Assembly (NCBI GenBank): GCA_934359535.1
Contig: CAKRLN010000086.1
Location: 1 to 9,199, forward strand
Length of the DNA: 9,199 nucleotides
Source: an uncultured Lachnospiraceae bacterium
Lineage (GTDB): Bacteria > Bacillota > Clostridia > Lachnospirales > Lachnospiraceae
Direction of reading: 5' to 3'
Positions 1-5,917 of this stretch are shown piece after piece. A program made the position numbers and the translations under genes. The notes beneath the pieces are model-generated. The model ran no database searches. It was not told the DNA's origin and saw only the letters and a program-made list of their open reading frames with translations. Each line of letters starts with the position of its first letter. The first letter of the stretch is position 1.

Positions 1-578
1 ATGTACAGCAGACTGGAATTAACGGTGGGGAAGAGCTGATGGTTGGATTTGGACATGGAACTGTGCTTGGTGTGGCAGACCAGGTCATTGATGCCGTGAA
101 AAAAGGCGCAATCAGCCATTTCTTCTTAGTCGGTGGCTGTGATGGCGCAAGAACCGGAAGAAATTACTATACGGAATTCGTGAAGCAGACACCAGAGGAT
201 TCCATTATCCTTACCCTTGCATGCGGCAAGTACCGCTTTAACGATCTTGACCTTGGAACGATCGGCGGACTGCCAAGAATTATGGATATGGGACAGTGTA
301 ACGATGCCTACAGTGCGATCAAGGTAGCGGTTGCACTTGCAGAAGCCTTTGAATGTGGTGTCAACGAGCTTCCGCTTTCCATGGTGCTTTCCTGGTATGA
401 GCAGAAAGCAGTGTGTATTCTTCTCACTCTGCTTCACCTTGGGATTAAGAACATTTACCTTGGACCAACGCTTCCAGCGTTCATTTCAAAGAATGTATTG
501 GACTTTTTAGTGGAAAACTATCAGATTTCTCCAATTTCCACACCGGAAGAGGATTTAAAAAAGATTTTATCCAAATAA
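1..578 (+). CDS. hcp: Hybrid cluster protein (Hcp), C-terminal part
   Basis: Partial gene; the start lies before the window and the first whole codon is at base 3, giving 191 visible residues. The family carries an Fe-S cubane and a hybrid Fe-S-O cluster, and acts as a cytoplasmic nitric oxide reductase or hydroxylamine reductase in nitrosative stress defence. The visible part contains the C-terminal ligands of the hybrid cluster in the expected order: Cys in GGCDGA (visible residue 46), Cys in LACGKYRF (74), Cys in GQCNDAY (99), and the Glu and Lys of WYEQKAV (133 and 135). The conserved segment around [18 protein letters not shown] is also present. The frame is intact up to a TAA stop. The gene converges on the S-component gene and ends at a shared hairpin. 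Assignment is by recognition of the family motifs. Class and N-terminal cluster type cannot be judged because that part is missing. Confidence 0.95.
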   Translation, partial: VQQTGINGGEELMVGFGHGTVLGVADQVIDAVKKGAISHFFLVGGCDGARTGRNYYTEFVKQTPEDSIILTLACGKYRFNDLDLGTIGGLPRIMDMGQCNDAYSAIKVAVALAEAFECGVNELPLSMVLSWYEQKAVCILLTLLHLGIKNIYLGPTLPAFISKNVLDFLVENYQISPISTPEEDLKKILSK

Positions 579-590
579 GTCTTCAATAGA

Positions 591-631
591 AAAACACCAG
601 TTCTGGCAAATGCCGGTTCTGGTGTTTTTTT
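591..631. terminator. Bidirectional intrinsic terminator between hcp and the S-component gene
   Basis: A long hairpin has arms at 591-607 and 612-628 around the 4-base loop AAAT. The outer AAAACACCAG pairs with CTGGTGTTTT, and the inner CTGGC pairs with GCCGG (one G-T pair), separated by a small T-T mismatch. On the plus strand it runs into eight T at 624-631, which suits hcp. On the minus strand the A run at 590-594 gives a T tract after the same hairpin, which suits the convergent gene ending at 678. Two-way use is inferred from this symmetry. Confidence 0.85.
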
Positions 632-677
632 GCTTCAGATTTAAATATGAAAACAGAGGCATGGAGACAGACAGGGC

Positions 678-1220
678 TTACGCCTGTCTGCCAAGTGATG
701 ATTTGCGAAGCACCGAATAAATAATAACCGCATAGATGCCGCCGATTAAGGCTGTGAGAAACTGCGTAACGGAAAACTGAAGCTGTAATACGTGCATCAT
801 AGGCTGCATCTTCTCCGGAAGCAGATTCGGAAGAATAATAAGGGATATGAGAATTCCCATAAAAAGTGCTTTTGCAGCAGCACCGATTGTAATGGATACC
901 GGAAGTCCGGCAGTTTTCCCGCATCTTTCCCAGAGAAGGGCCACTGCGGCAACAAGAATGATATTACCGATCATGATACATGGAAACATCGCAGGAATTG
1001 CTGCCATAACCGGACTTCCGGTAATGAAAAAGGAAGTGACCGGGGTAATGATGCTTAAGATGATACCGCAGGCAAGTCCGGCATAAAGGACAGTCAGTAT
1101 CAGAGCGGCATTGATGACAGGTCCGGTCAGATAGACACTTAAATTTTTAAAAAACTGGCTTACAATGCAGATTGCAAGCAGAATAGCAGTGATTGTGATT
1201 TGTCTAGTTTTTAGTTTCAT
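678..1220 (-). CDS. Probable ECF-transporter S-component (substrate-binding membrane protein)
   Basis: A 180-residue, very hydrophobic protein with about six membrane segments (roughly residues 8-25, 34-50, 52-68, 78-97, 106-130 and 147-171), short loops and a basic C-terminus. Size and helix content fit the S-components of energy-coupling factor transporters, which capture a vitamin or other micronutrient and dock onto a shared EcfA/EcfA'/EcfT module. No module genes are in the window, so it would be of the solitary type. The ATG at 1220 is chosen because AAGGAGG (1229-1235) lies 8 bases upstream; a longer reading frame from 1325 would run through the promoter. The gene has its own promoter and faces away from the sigma factor operon. 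The substrate cannot be told from sequence alone. It could also be another small membrane protein family. Confidence 0.65.
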   Translation of the reverse strand: MKLKTRQITITAILLAICIVSQFFKNLSVYLTGPVINAALILTVLYAGLACGIILSIITPVTSFFITGSPVMAAIPAMFPCIMIGNIILVAAVALLWERCGKTAGLPVSITIGAAAKALFMGILISLIILPNLLPEKMQPMMHVLQLQFSVTQFLTALIGGIYAVIIYSVLRKSSLGRQA

Positions 1221-1228
1221 AACAGAAT

Positions 1229-1235
1229 CCTCCTT
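1229..1235 (-). promoter_or_regulatory. Ribosome binding site that fixes the S-component start
   Basis: On the minus strand this reads AAGGAGG, 8 bases before the ATG at 1220. It favours that start over the longer open frame beginning at 1325. Confidence 0.85.
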
Positions 1236-1239
1236 GATA

Positions 1240-1249
1240 TTGATATCAA
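1240..1249. promoter_or_regulatory. Palindrome over the S-component transcription start, candidate operator
   Basis: TTGATATCAA is a perfect 10-bp palindrome. It lies 4 bases downstream of the minus-strand -10 box, so it covers the expected +1 region (about 1247). The adjoining sequence carries an extra TTGATAT at 1234-1240. A site there would suit a repressor. The TTGAT and ATCAA halves resemble Crp/Fnr half-sites but lack the usual 4-base gap, so no regulator is named. Confidence 0.4.
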
Positions 1250-1253
1250 CGCA

Positions 1254-1282
1254 ATGATACTCCTGTTTTGTAACGTTGTCAA
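1254..1282 (-). promoter_or_regulatory. SigA-type promoter of the S-component gene
   Basis: Read on the minus strand, a consensus -35 box TTGACA (1282 to 1277) is followed by a 17-base spacer and the -10 box TATCAT (1259 to 1254), a 5 of 6 match. The predicted start near 1247 gives a leader of about 27 bases, too short for a riboswitch. Confidence 0.85.
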
Positions 1283-1304
1283 AAACTTGAAAATATGGCA
1301 AAAA

Positions 1305-1310
1305 TATAAT
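1305..1310 (+). promoter_or_regulatory. Candidate -10 box for the sigma factor operon
   Basis: A perfect TATAAT lies about 107 bases before the sigma factor start. No good -35 box sits at 16-18 bases: TTGAAA at 1287-1292 is only 12 bases away, and TTGTCA at 1276-1281 is 23 bases away and overlaps the opposite promoter. It is therefore weak evidence for a promoter, and the AT-rich context makes a chance match possible. Confidence 0.3.
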
Positions 1311-1401
1311 CCAAAGCTGTGACAAACAGATACCTTCATGCGATTATCATATGAAAGGGCGCAGGAACCGGTTAAGACAGAAAAAACAGGACGGACAGGA
1401 G

Positions 1402-1410
1402 AAAGGGGGG
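1402..1410 (+). promoter_or_regulatory. Ribosome binding site that decides the GTG start of the sigma factor
   Basis: AAAGGGGGG lies 6 bases before the GTG at 1417. The in-frame ATG at 1351 has no comparable site and would add 22 mostly basic residues not expected in ECF sigma factors. Confidence 0.75.
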
Positions 1411-1416
1411 AAAAAG

Positions 1417-1902
1417 GTGACAACAGAGGAATATACAAGGCTTATTCATTTATATATGGAGGACATTTACCGTGTTGCATTCAGCGGATGCCGGAACAGG
1501 CAGGATGCAGAGGATATCACACAGGAGGTGTTTGAAGCACTTCTAAGAGATGGGAAGCGGACATTTCTGGATGATGAACATGTGAAACGATGGCTGATCC
1601 GGGTGACCGTGAACAAATGTAAAAGCATGTGGAGAACTCCCTGGAAAAGAAAAGTGGATTTATCAGACCAGGAAATGCTCAGTGCAGAAATTGAATGGGA
1701 GAACGAGAAAGAAGAACAATTATTTTTGGCATTGCGGAAGCTTCCTTTGAAATATGCACAGATTGTCCATCTTTTTTATTTTCAGGACATGAAGATCAAA
1801 GAAATTGCAGAGGTAACCGGTCTTTCGGACACGGCTGTAACGACAAGACTGAAACGCGCCAGAGAAAAATTAAAAAGTTATATGGAGGAAAGTGGATTAT
1901 GA
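1417..1902 (+). CDS. ECF-family RNA polymerase sigma factor
   Basis: A 161-residue protein of typical ECF length with the two usual domains. Region 2 (about residues 5-75) contains the DAEDITQEVFEALL helix used for core binding, and WLIRVTVNKCKSMWR for -10 recognition. Region 4 (about 98-155) begins LFLALRKLPLKYAQIVHLFYF and ends in the helix-turn-helix IKEIAEVTGLSDTAVTTRL followed by KRAREKLK, which reads the -35 element. The GTG start at 1417 is preferred for its ribosome site and because it leaves a normal N-terminus. The stop overlaps the next gene's start by 4 bases (ATGA), so the two should be translationally coupled. The pair suggests response to an envelope signal. The target promoters and ECF subgroup cannot be told here. 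Confidence 0.9.
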   Translation: MTTEEYTRLIHLYMEDIYRVAFSGCRNRQDAEDITQEVFEALLRDGKRTFLDDEHVKRWLIRVTVNKCKSMWRTPWKRKVDLSDQEMLSAEIEWENEKEEQLFLALRKLPLKYAQIVHLFYFQDMKIKEIAEVTGLSDTAVTTRLKRAREKLKSYMEESGL

Positions 1903-2876
1903 AAAAAGATCATTTGGCAGAGCAGTATAAAAATGTGTATACAAAGATTTTACCATCTGACCGTCTGACGCAGGAATTGCTGCAGCGCAGGAAGCATAAG
2001 AGATTGCAGACAAAAAAATATTATATTGCAGCAAGTGTTTCGTTTATTCTCTTATGCAGCACCGTTACCGGATATGCGCTTACGCATGCCTCCCTGGTGA
2101 AAGAGTTCTTTGGAGATGGGAAGCAGAGTCAGGCTGCACAGGAATCCTATTCCGAGATTGGAAAAACAATCACCTGTGAAGGGAACCGTTACACAATAGA
2201 AGGAAATCTTTACAGTGACAAGCTGCAAAAAGGATATCTGGCAATCAAAATTGAAGGAAAAGATCTGGATATATCCGATGTGTCATGGGAAGATGGCATA
2301 ATGCCGGTTTCGGGAGCATCATTGAGTGCGTTGGGACTTCAGGTGAAAAAAAGCTATGTTGGAATCCTTTTTTCGGAACAGGTAGGAAGTAGTGCCAAAA
2401 TAGCAAAAGAAGAGGATGGAATCGGTATTTACATCGCCTATCAGGTAGAGAATGAAAAAAAGGATAAACTAAAAATCTGTATAAAGCCACAGGCTGAAAT
2501 TAAAAAGCAGTATAAGGAATCTGATACAAAAACAGCCTTCGATTCCGAATGCAAGTGGACAGAACTGACTTACCAGAAGATCGAGACAATCGAAAAGGAA
2601 TACAGTAGTGGCATTACGGCTTTGATGAATCGTTTTGACATACGCATTGCTTGGAATGAAAATGAGAATAAGATTGAAAACCTTGCAGTGATTGATGCTT
2701 CCGGAAACCGGCAGGAGCTTCTTAAAAATGGCATTCCTGTTTCAAATGAGACGCGGTGGGATGGCAGCACGTTCGAACAGAGTGAAAACGGTGACTGTAC
2801 CTTAAACGCGAGGTTTGATGAGGATATTCATTATGAAGGCATTCAGTTAGAGGTGAATGGACAGCTTGTGGAGTAG
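1899..2876 (+). CDS. Putative membrane anti-sigma factor (DUF4179-like)
   Basis: A 325-residue protein with a cytoplasmic stretch of about 40 residues (rich in Lys and Arg near the membrane), one membrane helix at about 41-61 and a long outer domain with several beta-type stretches. This is the layout of Firmicutes anti-sigma factors of the DUF4179 kind, in which the short inner segment holds the sigma factor and the outer domain senses a signal. The link rests on layout, the LVKEFFGDG-type segment after the helix and position, not on a clear family match. The ATG overlaps the sigma factor stop by 4 bases, with GGAGG (1884-1888) 10 bases upstream. A reading frame open further upstream lies inside the sigma gene and is ignored. 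No zinc-binding HxxxCxxC motif is present, so it is not a ZAS-type anti-sigma. No terminator hairpin follows the stop. Confidence 0.65.
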   Translation: MKKDHLAEQYKNVYTKILPSDRLTQELLQRRKHKRLQTKKYYIAASVSFILLCSTVTGYALTHASLVKEFFGDGKQSQAAQESYSEIGKTITCEGNRYTIEGNLYSDKLQKGYLAIKIEGKDLDISDVSWEDGIMPVSGASLSALGLQVKKSYVGILFSEQVGSSAKIAKEEDGIGIYIAYQVENEKKDKLKICIKPQAEIKKQYKESDTKTAFDSECKWTELTYQKIETIEKEYSSGITALMNRFDIRIAWNENENKIENLAVIDASGNRQELLKNGIPVSNETRWDGSTFEQSENGDCTLNARFDEDIHYEGIQLEVNGQLVE

Positions 2877-2902
2877 ACAAAAAATATAACAAAAAAATAA
2901 AA

Positions 2903-2976
2903 AAGTACTTGCAATTTCGTTTCAGCTTTGGTATGATAATCAAGTCGCGTGAGGAAGTACTTCATAGCTGAAACGA
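2903..2976. repeat. Paired palindromes and inverted repeat around the tRNA promoter
   Basis: AAGTACTT, itself a palindrome, occurs twice (2903-2910 and 2955-2962). An 11-bp perfect inverted repeat has arms TCGTTTCAGCT (2917-2927) and AGCTGAAACGA (2966-2976), separated by 38 bases. One arm is in the promoter spacer and the other in the transcribed leader, so the hairpin could form only in DNA or in readthrough RNA from the anti-sigma gene. No T tract follows, so it is not a normal terminator. Confidence 0.7.
2909..2937 (+). promoter_or_regulatory. SigA-type promoter of tRNA-Leu
   Basis: The -35 box TTGCAA (2909-2914) and -10 box TATGAT (2932-2937) are 17 bases apart. Transcription should begin near 2944, giving a 5' leader of about 36 bases to be removed by RNase P. 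Confidence 0.75.
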
Positions 2977-2979
2977 CAT

Positions 2980-3064
2980 GCGGAAGTGTCGGAACTGGCA
3001 GACGAGCAAGACTAAGGATCTTGTGATCATTGCGATCGTGTGGGTTCAAGTCCCATCTTCCGCA
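2980..3064 (+). tRNA. tRNA-Leu, anticodon AAG
   Basis: An 85-base class II tRNA. The acceptor stem is GCGGAAG (2980-2986) with CTTCCGC (3057-3063) and discriminator A3064. The D arm TCG/CGA (2989-2991 and 3003-3005) has the loop GG. The anticodon stem CAAGA/TCTTG (3007-3011 and 3019-3023) closes the 7-base loop CTAAGGA, with anticodon AAG at 3014-3016. A long variable arm lies at 3024-3039, and the T stem GTGGG/CCCAT carries the loop TTCAAGT (3045-3051). The long variable arm, discriminator A and anticodon make it leucine-specific. CCA is not encoded and must be added by the CCA enzyme. An A at wobble position 34 should be deaminated to inosine and read CUU and CUC; most bacteria use GAG for this box. 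Confidence 0.95.
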
Positions 3065-3067
3065 TTC

Positions 3068-3101
3068 AAGGTGAAACACATGTTGCTGTTTCACCTTTTT
3101 T
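3068..3101 (+). terminator. Intrinsic terminator of tRNA-Leu
   Basis: A perfect 11-bp stem pairs AAGGTGAAACA (3068-3078) with TGTTTCACCTT (3087-3097) around an 8-base loop and runs into six T (3096-3101). It begins 3 bases after the tRNA and ends 35 bases before the next gene. Confidence 0.9.
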
Positions 3102-3136
3102 CTTTATCGGGAAATTCTACGGAGGCATTGTGTGGG

Positions 3137-4729
3137 ATGGAGCAGAAAAGAACCTATATTTCAGAGCAGATGGAGAACCAGACGGTGCAGCTTGTCATAT
3201 CAATGGCGGTGGCAGTTCTTTCCATGTTATTTGTAAATGTCACAATTGGAGCGATGGGCGGACTGCCGCTATGGGCTGGAATTCTGATCTCCTTTTATGT
3301 AATCCGGACAAATGCCTTCCGGGGCAGAAAGCACACAGAGGGATGGGGCGAGACGGATGTCCGGAAAACAATGGCAGTATATGTTGGACTGTCCTTTATC
3401 ATCTGGGCGGTTATGAAGATTATCTTAACGGCAGCCCAGCTTGTCGGCTGGGGCAGCGTCAGCACCATGAATGTAAAGGAGTATTTTAACAGCATCTACG
3501 GAAGTACGCTTGTGGAGCGGTGGGCTTATGTATTTGCGGCAATCCTTGTATTATCCTTTGTAATGTCGCTTTTTCCACTGACCTTGATCCACAGGAAAAG
3601 CTGTTTTTTTGCCTATGCAGGACTGGATGCAGCTTTATTCTGCGTTGTGGCCTGGGGGGTGCGTGCAGTCTGCGATATCTGGATTGATAAACAGGGGAGA
3701 TCGAAGATCCACAGCGTTATGGATGCTTTGTTTCTCTGTGTGACGCCGCATAAATGGCAGGCAGGGCTGTTCCTTTTTGGAGCAGTTGTATTTTTTGTGC
3801 TTGTTGCAGCAGGCGCTTACATAGTCGCAAAATATCGCAAATTGTATCATAAAGAGCAGAAAGAGAAGCGGAAGGAGGGTGCAGGAAAGGCACTGACACC
3901 GGAGGAACGCTTGCAGCAGGAAAAGGAAGAAAGAAAGCTTACTGCGGCCGGAATCGTGTCAGCGATTGTACTTGTGTCAGCAACCGCGGTACTTATTTTA
4001 TTCCTTGGAGGAAATGGGAAAAAACAGGAGACTGCTTATAAAAAGGCCGCAGAGGCGCTGACGGAGGACTTTGCATTTGGACCGATGGAATATGTGGGAA
4101 ATGTTTATATTCCAGTGTCGGATACACTTTCCTGTCACGAAAAGGAAGAGCCGCTTGGGTATTTTGCCAATAAGGGAGAGAATGTCGAAAGCCGCTTTTA
4201 TGAGCTTTCGGTTGGAAATCTGCTGTATCCATGTGATGAGGCAAAAAAGCCGGATTATCTGGAGGAATATGGAAAGGATATGAATTCCTTCAAACGTTCA
4301 GATCTTCTGGAAAAGGAGAATGCATGGAAGAACGATTCCCTTTTTGTGCTCTGGGATGAGGAATGGATGAGTGAGACCGCCTACAGCAAGGACCGCACCG
4401 GGTATTCCATCTGCGAACGGGATTTTGTGGAAAAGCTGGAAGCGCTGTTTGGAAGTGTGGACTACCATGCCGGAGATTTTTCGGATTATGATGCGTATTT
4501 TACAATCAGTGGATATGCGGGACCAAAGCAGGCATTTGGAGACGAGATTAACTGCGGAGACTGGGTTGGCTGTATTATTGTAAAGGATAATCATTTTTAT
4601 TACGGCAATTACGACAATGCGATTACCGGAGATCTGGAAAAAGACCTTCTTTCGGTGCTTGGCGGCAATGAGCAGCCACAGATGGAAAATTCCGAAAACA
4701 TAAAAGAAGCAGCAGAACAGAAAAAATAG
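3137..4729 (+). CDS. Unrecognised multi-spanning membrane protein with C-terminal extracytoplasmic domain
   Basis: I do not recognise this 530-residue protein. It has seven hydrophobic segments at about residues 17-39, 42-57, 78-100, 129-151, 156-181, 207-231 and 269-291. Basic loops after segments 2 and 4, and the Lys/Glu-rich linker 232-268 after segment 6, predict an inside N-terminus and an outside C-terminal domain (292-530). That domain is acidic, rich in Tyr and Trp, and has five Cys (333, 366, 426, 473, 479) that could form disulfides. It ends in a charged tail. The ATG at 3137 is chosen for GGAGG at 3121-3125, with a somewhat long spacing of 11; ATG 3170 is an alternative. The longer open frame upstream runs through the tRNA and its terminator and is not real. 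No separate promoter is evident. A sensor or envelope role is possible but unproven. Confidence 0.75.
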   Translation: MEQKRTYISEQMENQTVQLVISMAVAVLSMLFVNVTIGAMGGLPLWAGILISFYVIRTNAFRGRKHTEGWGETDVRKTMAVYVGLSFIIWAVMKIILTAAQLVGWGSVSTMNVKEYFNSIYGSTLVERWAYVFAAILVLSFVMSLFPLTLIHRKSCFFAYAGLDAALFCVVAWGVRAVCDIWIDKQGRSKIHSVMDALFLCVTPHKWQAGLFLFGAVVFFVLVAAGAYIVAKYRKLYHKEQKEKRKEGAGKALTPEERLQQEKEERKLTAAGIVSAIVLVSATAVLILFLGGNGKKQETAYKKAAEALTEDFAFGPMEYVGNVYIPVSDTLSCHEKEEPLGYFANKGENVESRFYELSVGNLLYPCDEAKKPDYLEEYGKDMNSFKRSDLLEKENAWKNDSLFVLWDEEWMSETAYSKDRTGYSICERDFVEKLEALFGSVDYHAGDFSDYDAYFTISGYAGPKQAFGDEINCGDWVGCIIVKDNHFYYGNYDNAITGDLEKDLLSVLGGNEQPQMENSENIKEAAEQKK

Positions 4730-4870
4730 AAGAACAGCAATACAGAAGAAACAACACATAATTTTTAAAAAAGCACAAAAAAGCTGTAGGAAAAAAAGGA
4801 AATCGGCATGGAGTGTCGAATTATAAAAATGTAGGTAATACGCAAAACTGGCAAAGATTCCGTTTGGAGC
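4730..4870. other. AT-rich gap before dgt with no clear signal
   Basis: This A-rich stretch carries no convincing terminator for the upstream membrane protein gene. A possible -10 box TATAAA at 4822-4827 has no matching -35 box at the right distance. A promoter for the dgt-dnaG-rpoD cluster may lie here, but I cannot place it. Confidence 0.4.
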
Positions 4871-4876
4871 AAGGAG
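4871..4876 (+). promoter_or_regulatory. Ribosome binding site that decides the dgt start
   Basis: AAGGAG lies 7 bases before the ATG at 4884 but only 1 base before the ATG at 4878, so the second ATG is the likely start. Confidence 0.8.
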
Positions 4877-4883
4877 CATGCTT

Positions 4884-5897
4884 ATGACGATACGTGAACA
4901 GATGGAAGAAAGGGAGCGGGAGAACCTAAGCCCGTATGCCTGCCTGAGTGCCTCATCAAAGGGCAGGGAGAGACCGGAGAAAGAGTGCGATATCCGTCCG
5001 GTGTTTCAAAGGGACAGAGACCGTATTTTACACAGCAAGTCGTTCAGGCGGCTGAAGAATAAGACACAGGTGTTTCTGACACCGAAAGGGGATCATTACC
5101 GTACAAGGCTTTCCCATACGCTTGAGGTATCGCAGAATGCGCGGACAATTGCAAAAGCGCTCAGGCTGAATGAGGATCTTGTTGAGGCAATTGCACTTGG
5201 ACATGATCTTGGACATACACCGTTTGGGCATGCAGGGGAATACGCCTTGGATGAGGTCTATGAGGGCGGGTTCCATCACAATGAGCAGAGCGTCCGGATT
5301 GTGGAGACGTTAGAGAAGGATGGGCAGGGCCTGAATCTGACATGGGAGGTGCGGGATGGCATTTTAAACCATCAGATGAAGACGACGCCGCATACGTTAG
5401 AGGGAAAGATCGTAAGGCTTTCCGATAAGATTGCCTATGTGAATTCGGATGTGGATGACGCAATCCGCGCACAGATTCTTTCGGAGGAGGATATTCCGCT
5501 TGAGCTTAGGAAGACACTTGGCTTTCATGTGAAGGCAAGGCTCAACTGTCTGATCCATGACATTATTACAAATAGCATGGGTAAGAGCGACATCCGGATG
5601 TCGGATGAAGTGTATGAGGCTTTGCAGGAGCTAAGACAGTTCATGTACCGGAATGTATACACGAATCCGGTTGCCAAGAAGGAAGAGGTCAAGGCGAAGG
5701 CAATGCTAAAGCAGCTGTATTCCTATTATATGGAGCATATCACACTTCTCCCGGAGAAGTATCTCAGAATGGAGAGCCAAGGAGAAGATAAGGGCAGGAT
5801 TGTCTGCGATTATATCGCAGGGATGACGGATCAGTATGCAATCACGAAGTTTGGAGAATATTTTCTGCCAGAGGCATGGCAGGTAGATGGATATTAG
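4884..5897 (+). CDS. dgt: Deoxyguanosinetriphosphate triphosphohydrolase-like protein (HD domain)
   Basis: A 337-residue cytoplasmic HD-superfamily enzyme. Members cleave dNTPs, classically dGTP, to the deoxynucleoside and tripolyphosphate, trimming the DNA precursor pool. The metal-binding HD set is visible: His78 in RLSHTLEV, His107-Asp108 in ALGHDLGHTPFGHAGE, further His at 111 and 116, and Asp181 in RLSDKIAYVNSDVDDA. The N-terminal FRRLKNKTQVF (54-64) and the FHHNEQSVRIVE segment (130-141) are also typical of the dGTPase family. The length fits the shorter 'dGTPase-like' branch rather than the roughly 500-residue enterobacterial enzyme, so the true substrate among dNTPs is uncertain. The start is 4884 because of its ribosome site. 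The gene ends 20 bases before dnaG, and this dgt-dnaG-rpoD order recurs in Clostridia. Confidence 0.93.
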   Translation: MTIREQMEERERENLSPYACLSASSKGRERPEKECDIRPVFQRDRDRILHSKSFRRLKNKTQVFLTPKGDHYRTRLSHTLEVSQNARTIAKALRLNEDLVEAIALGHDLGHTPFGHAGEYALDEVYEGGFHHNEQSVRIVETLEKDGQGLNLTWEVRDGILNHQMKTTPHTLEGKIVRLSDKIAYVNSDVDDAIRAQILSEEDIPLELRKTLGFHVKARLNCLIHDIITNSMGKSDIRMSDEVYEALQELRQFMYRNVYTNPVAKKEEVKAKAMLKQLYSYYMEHITLLPEKYLRMESQGEDKGRIVCDYIAGMTDQYAITKFGEYFLPEAWQVDGY

Positions 5898-5902
5898 AAT
5901 AT

Positions 5903-5910
5903 AAAGGAGG
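5903..5910 (+). promoter_or_regulatory. Ribosome binding site that decides the GTG start of dnaG
   Basis: AAAGGAGG lies 7 bases before the GTG at 5918. The in-frame ATG at 5876 lies inside dgt without such a site and would add 14 residues absent from the DnaG family. Confidence 0.85.
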
Positions 5911-5917
5911 CATTTTT

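Noticed and set aside
1221..1253. Riboswitch upstream of the S-component gene
   Set aside because: The predicted leader is only about 27 bases, too short for a known aptamer.
1364..1395. ECF-type autoregulatory promoter using GGAACC at 1364-1369
   Set aside because: No CGT-type -10 element lies at the usual 16-17 base distance, and the site is too close to the start codon to be convincing.
1695..1898. N-terminal extension of the anti-sigma candidate inside the sigma factor gene
   Set aside because: This region is coded in another frame as sigma region 4. The ATG at 1899 with GGAGG upstream is the natural start.
3057..3110. Integration (att) site at the tRNA 3' end
   Set aside because: No integrase gene and no second copy of the tRNA 3' end is seen in the window. 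The sequence after the tRNA is a plain terminator.
2978..3136. N-terminal extension of the membrane protein through the tRNA gene
   Set aside because: It would translate the tRNA and its terminator. A ribosome site at 3121-3125 gives a sensible start at 3137.
4298..4879. A 193-residue open frame on the minus strand, rich in Phe, Leu and Cys
   Set aside because: It lies antisense to the end of the membrane protein gene, and its Phe runs come from A-rich plus-strand sequence. No ribosome site or family motif is visible.
5161..5472. Antisense open frame inside dgt, with other similar ones in dnaG and hcp
   Set aside because: They are low-complexity shadows of well-identified genes, without start signals.
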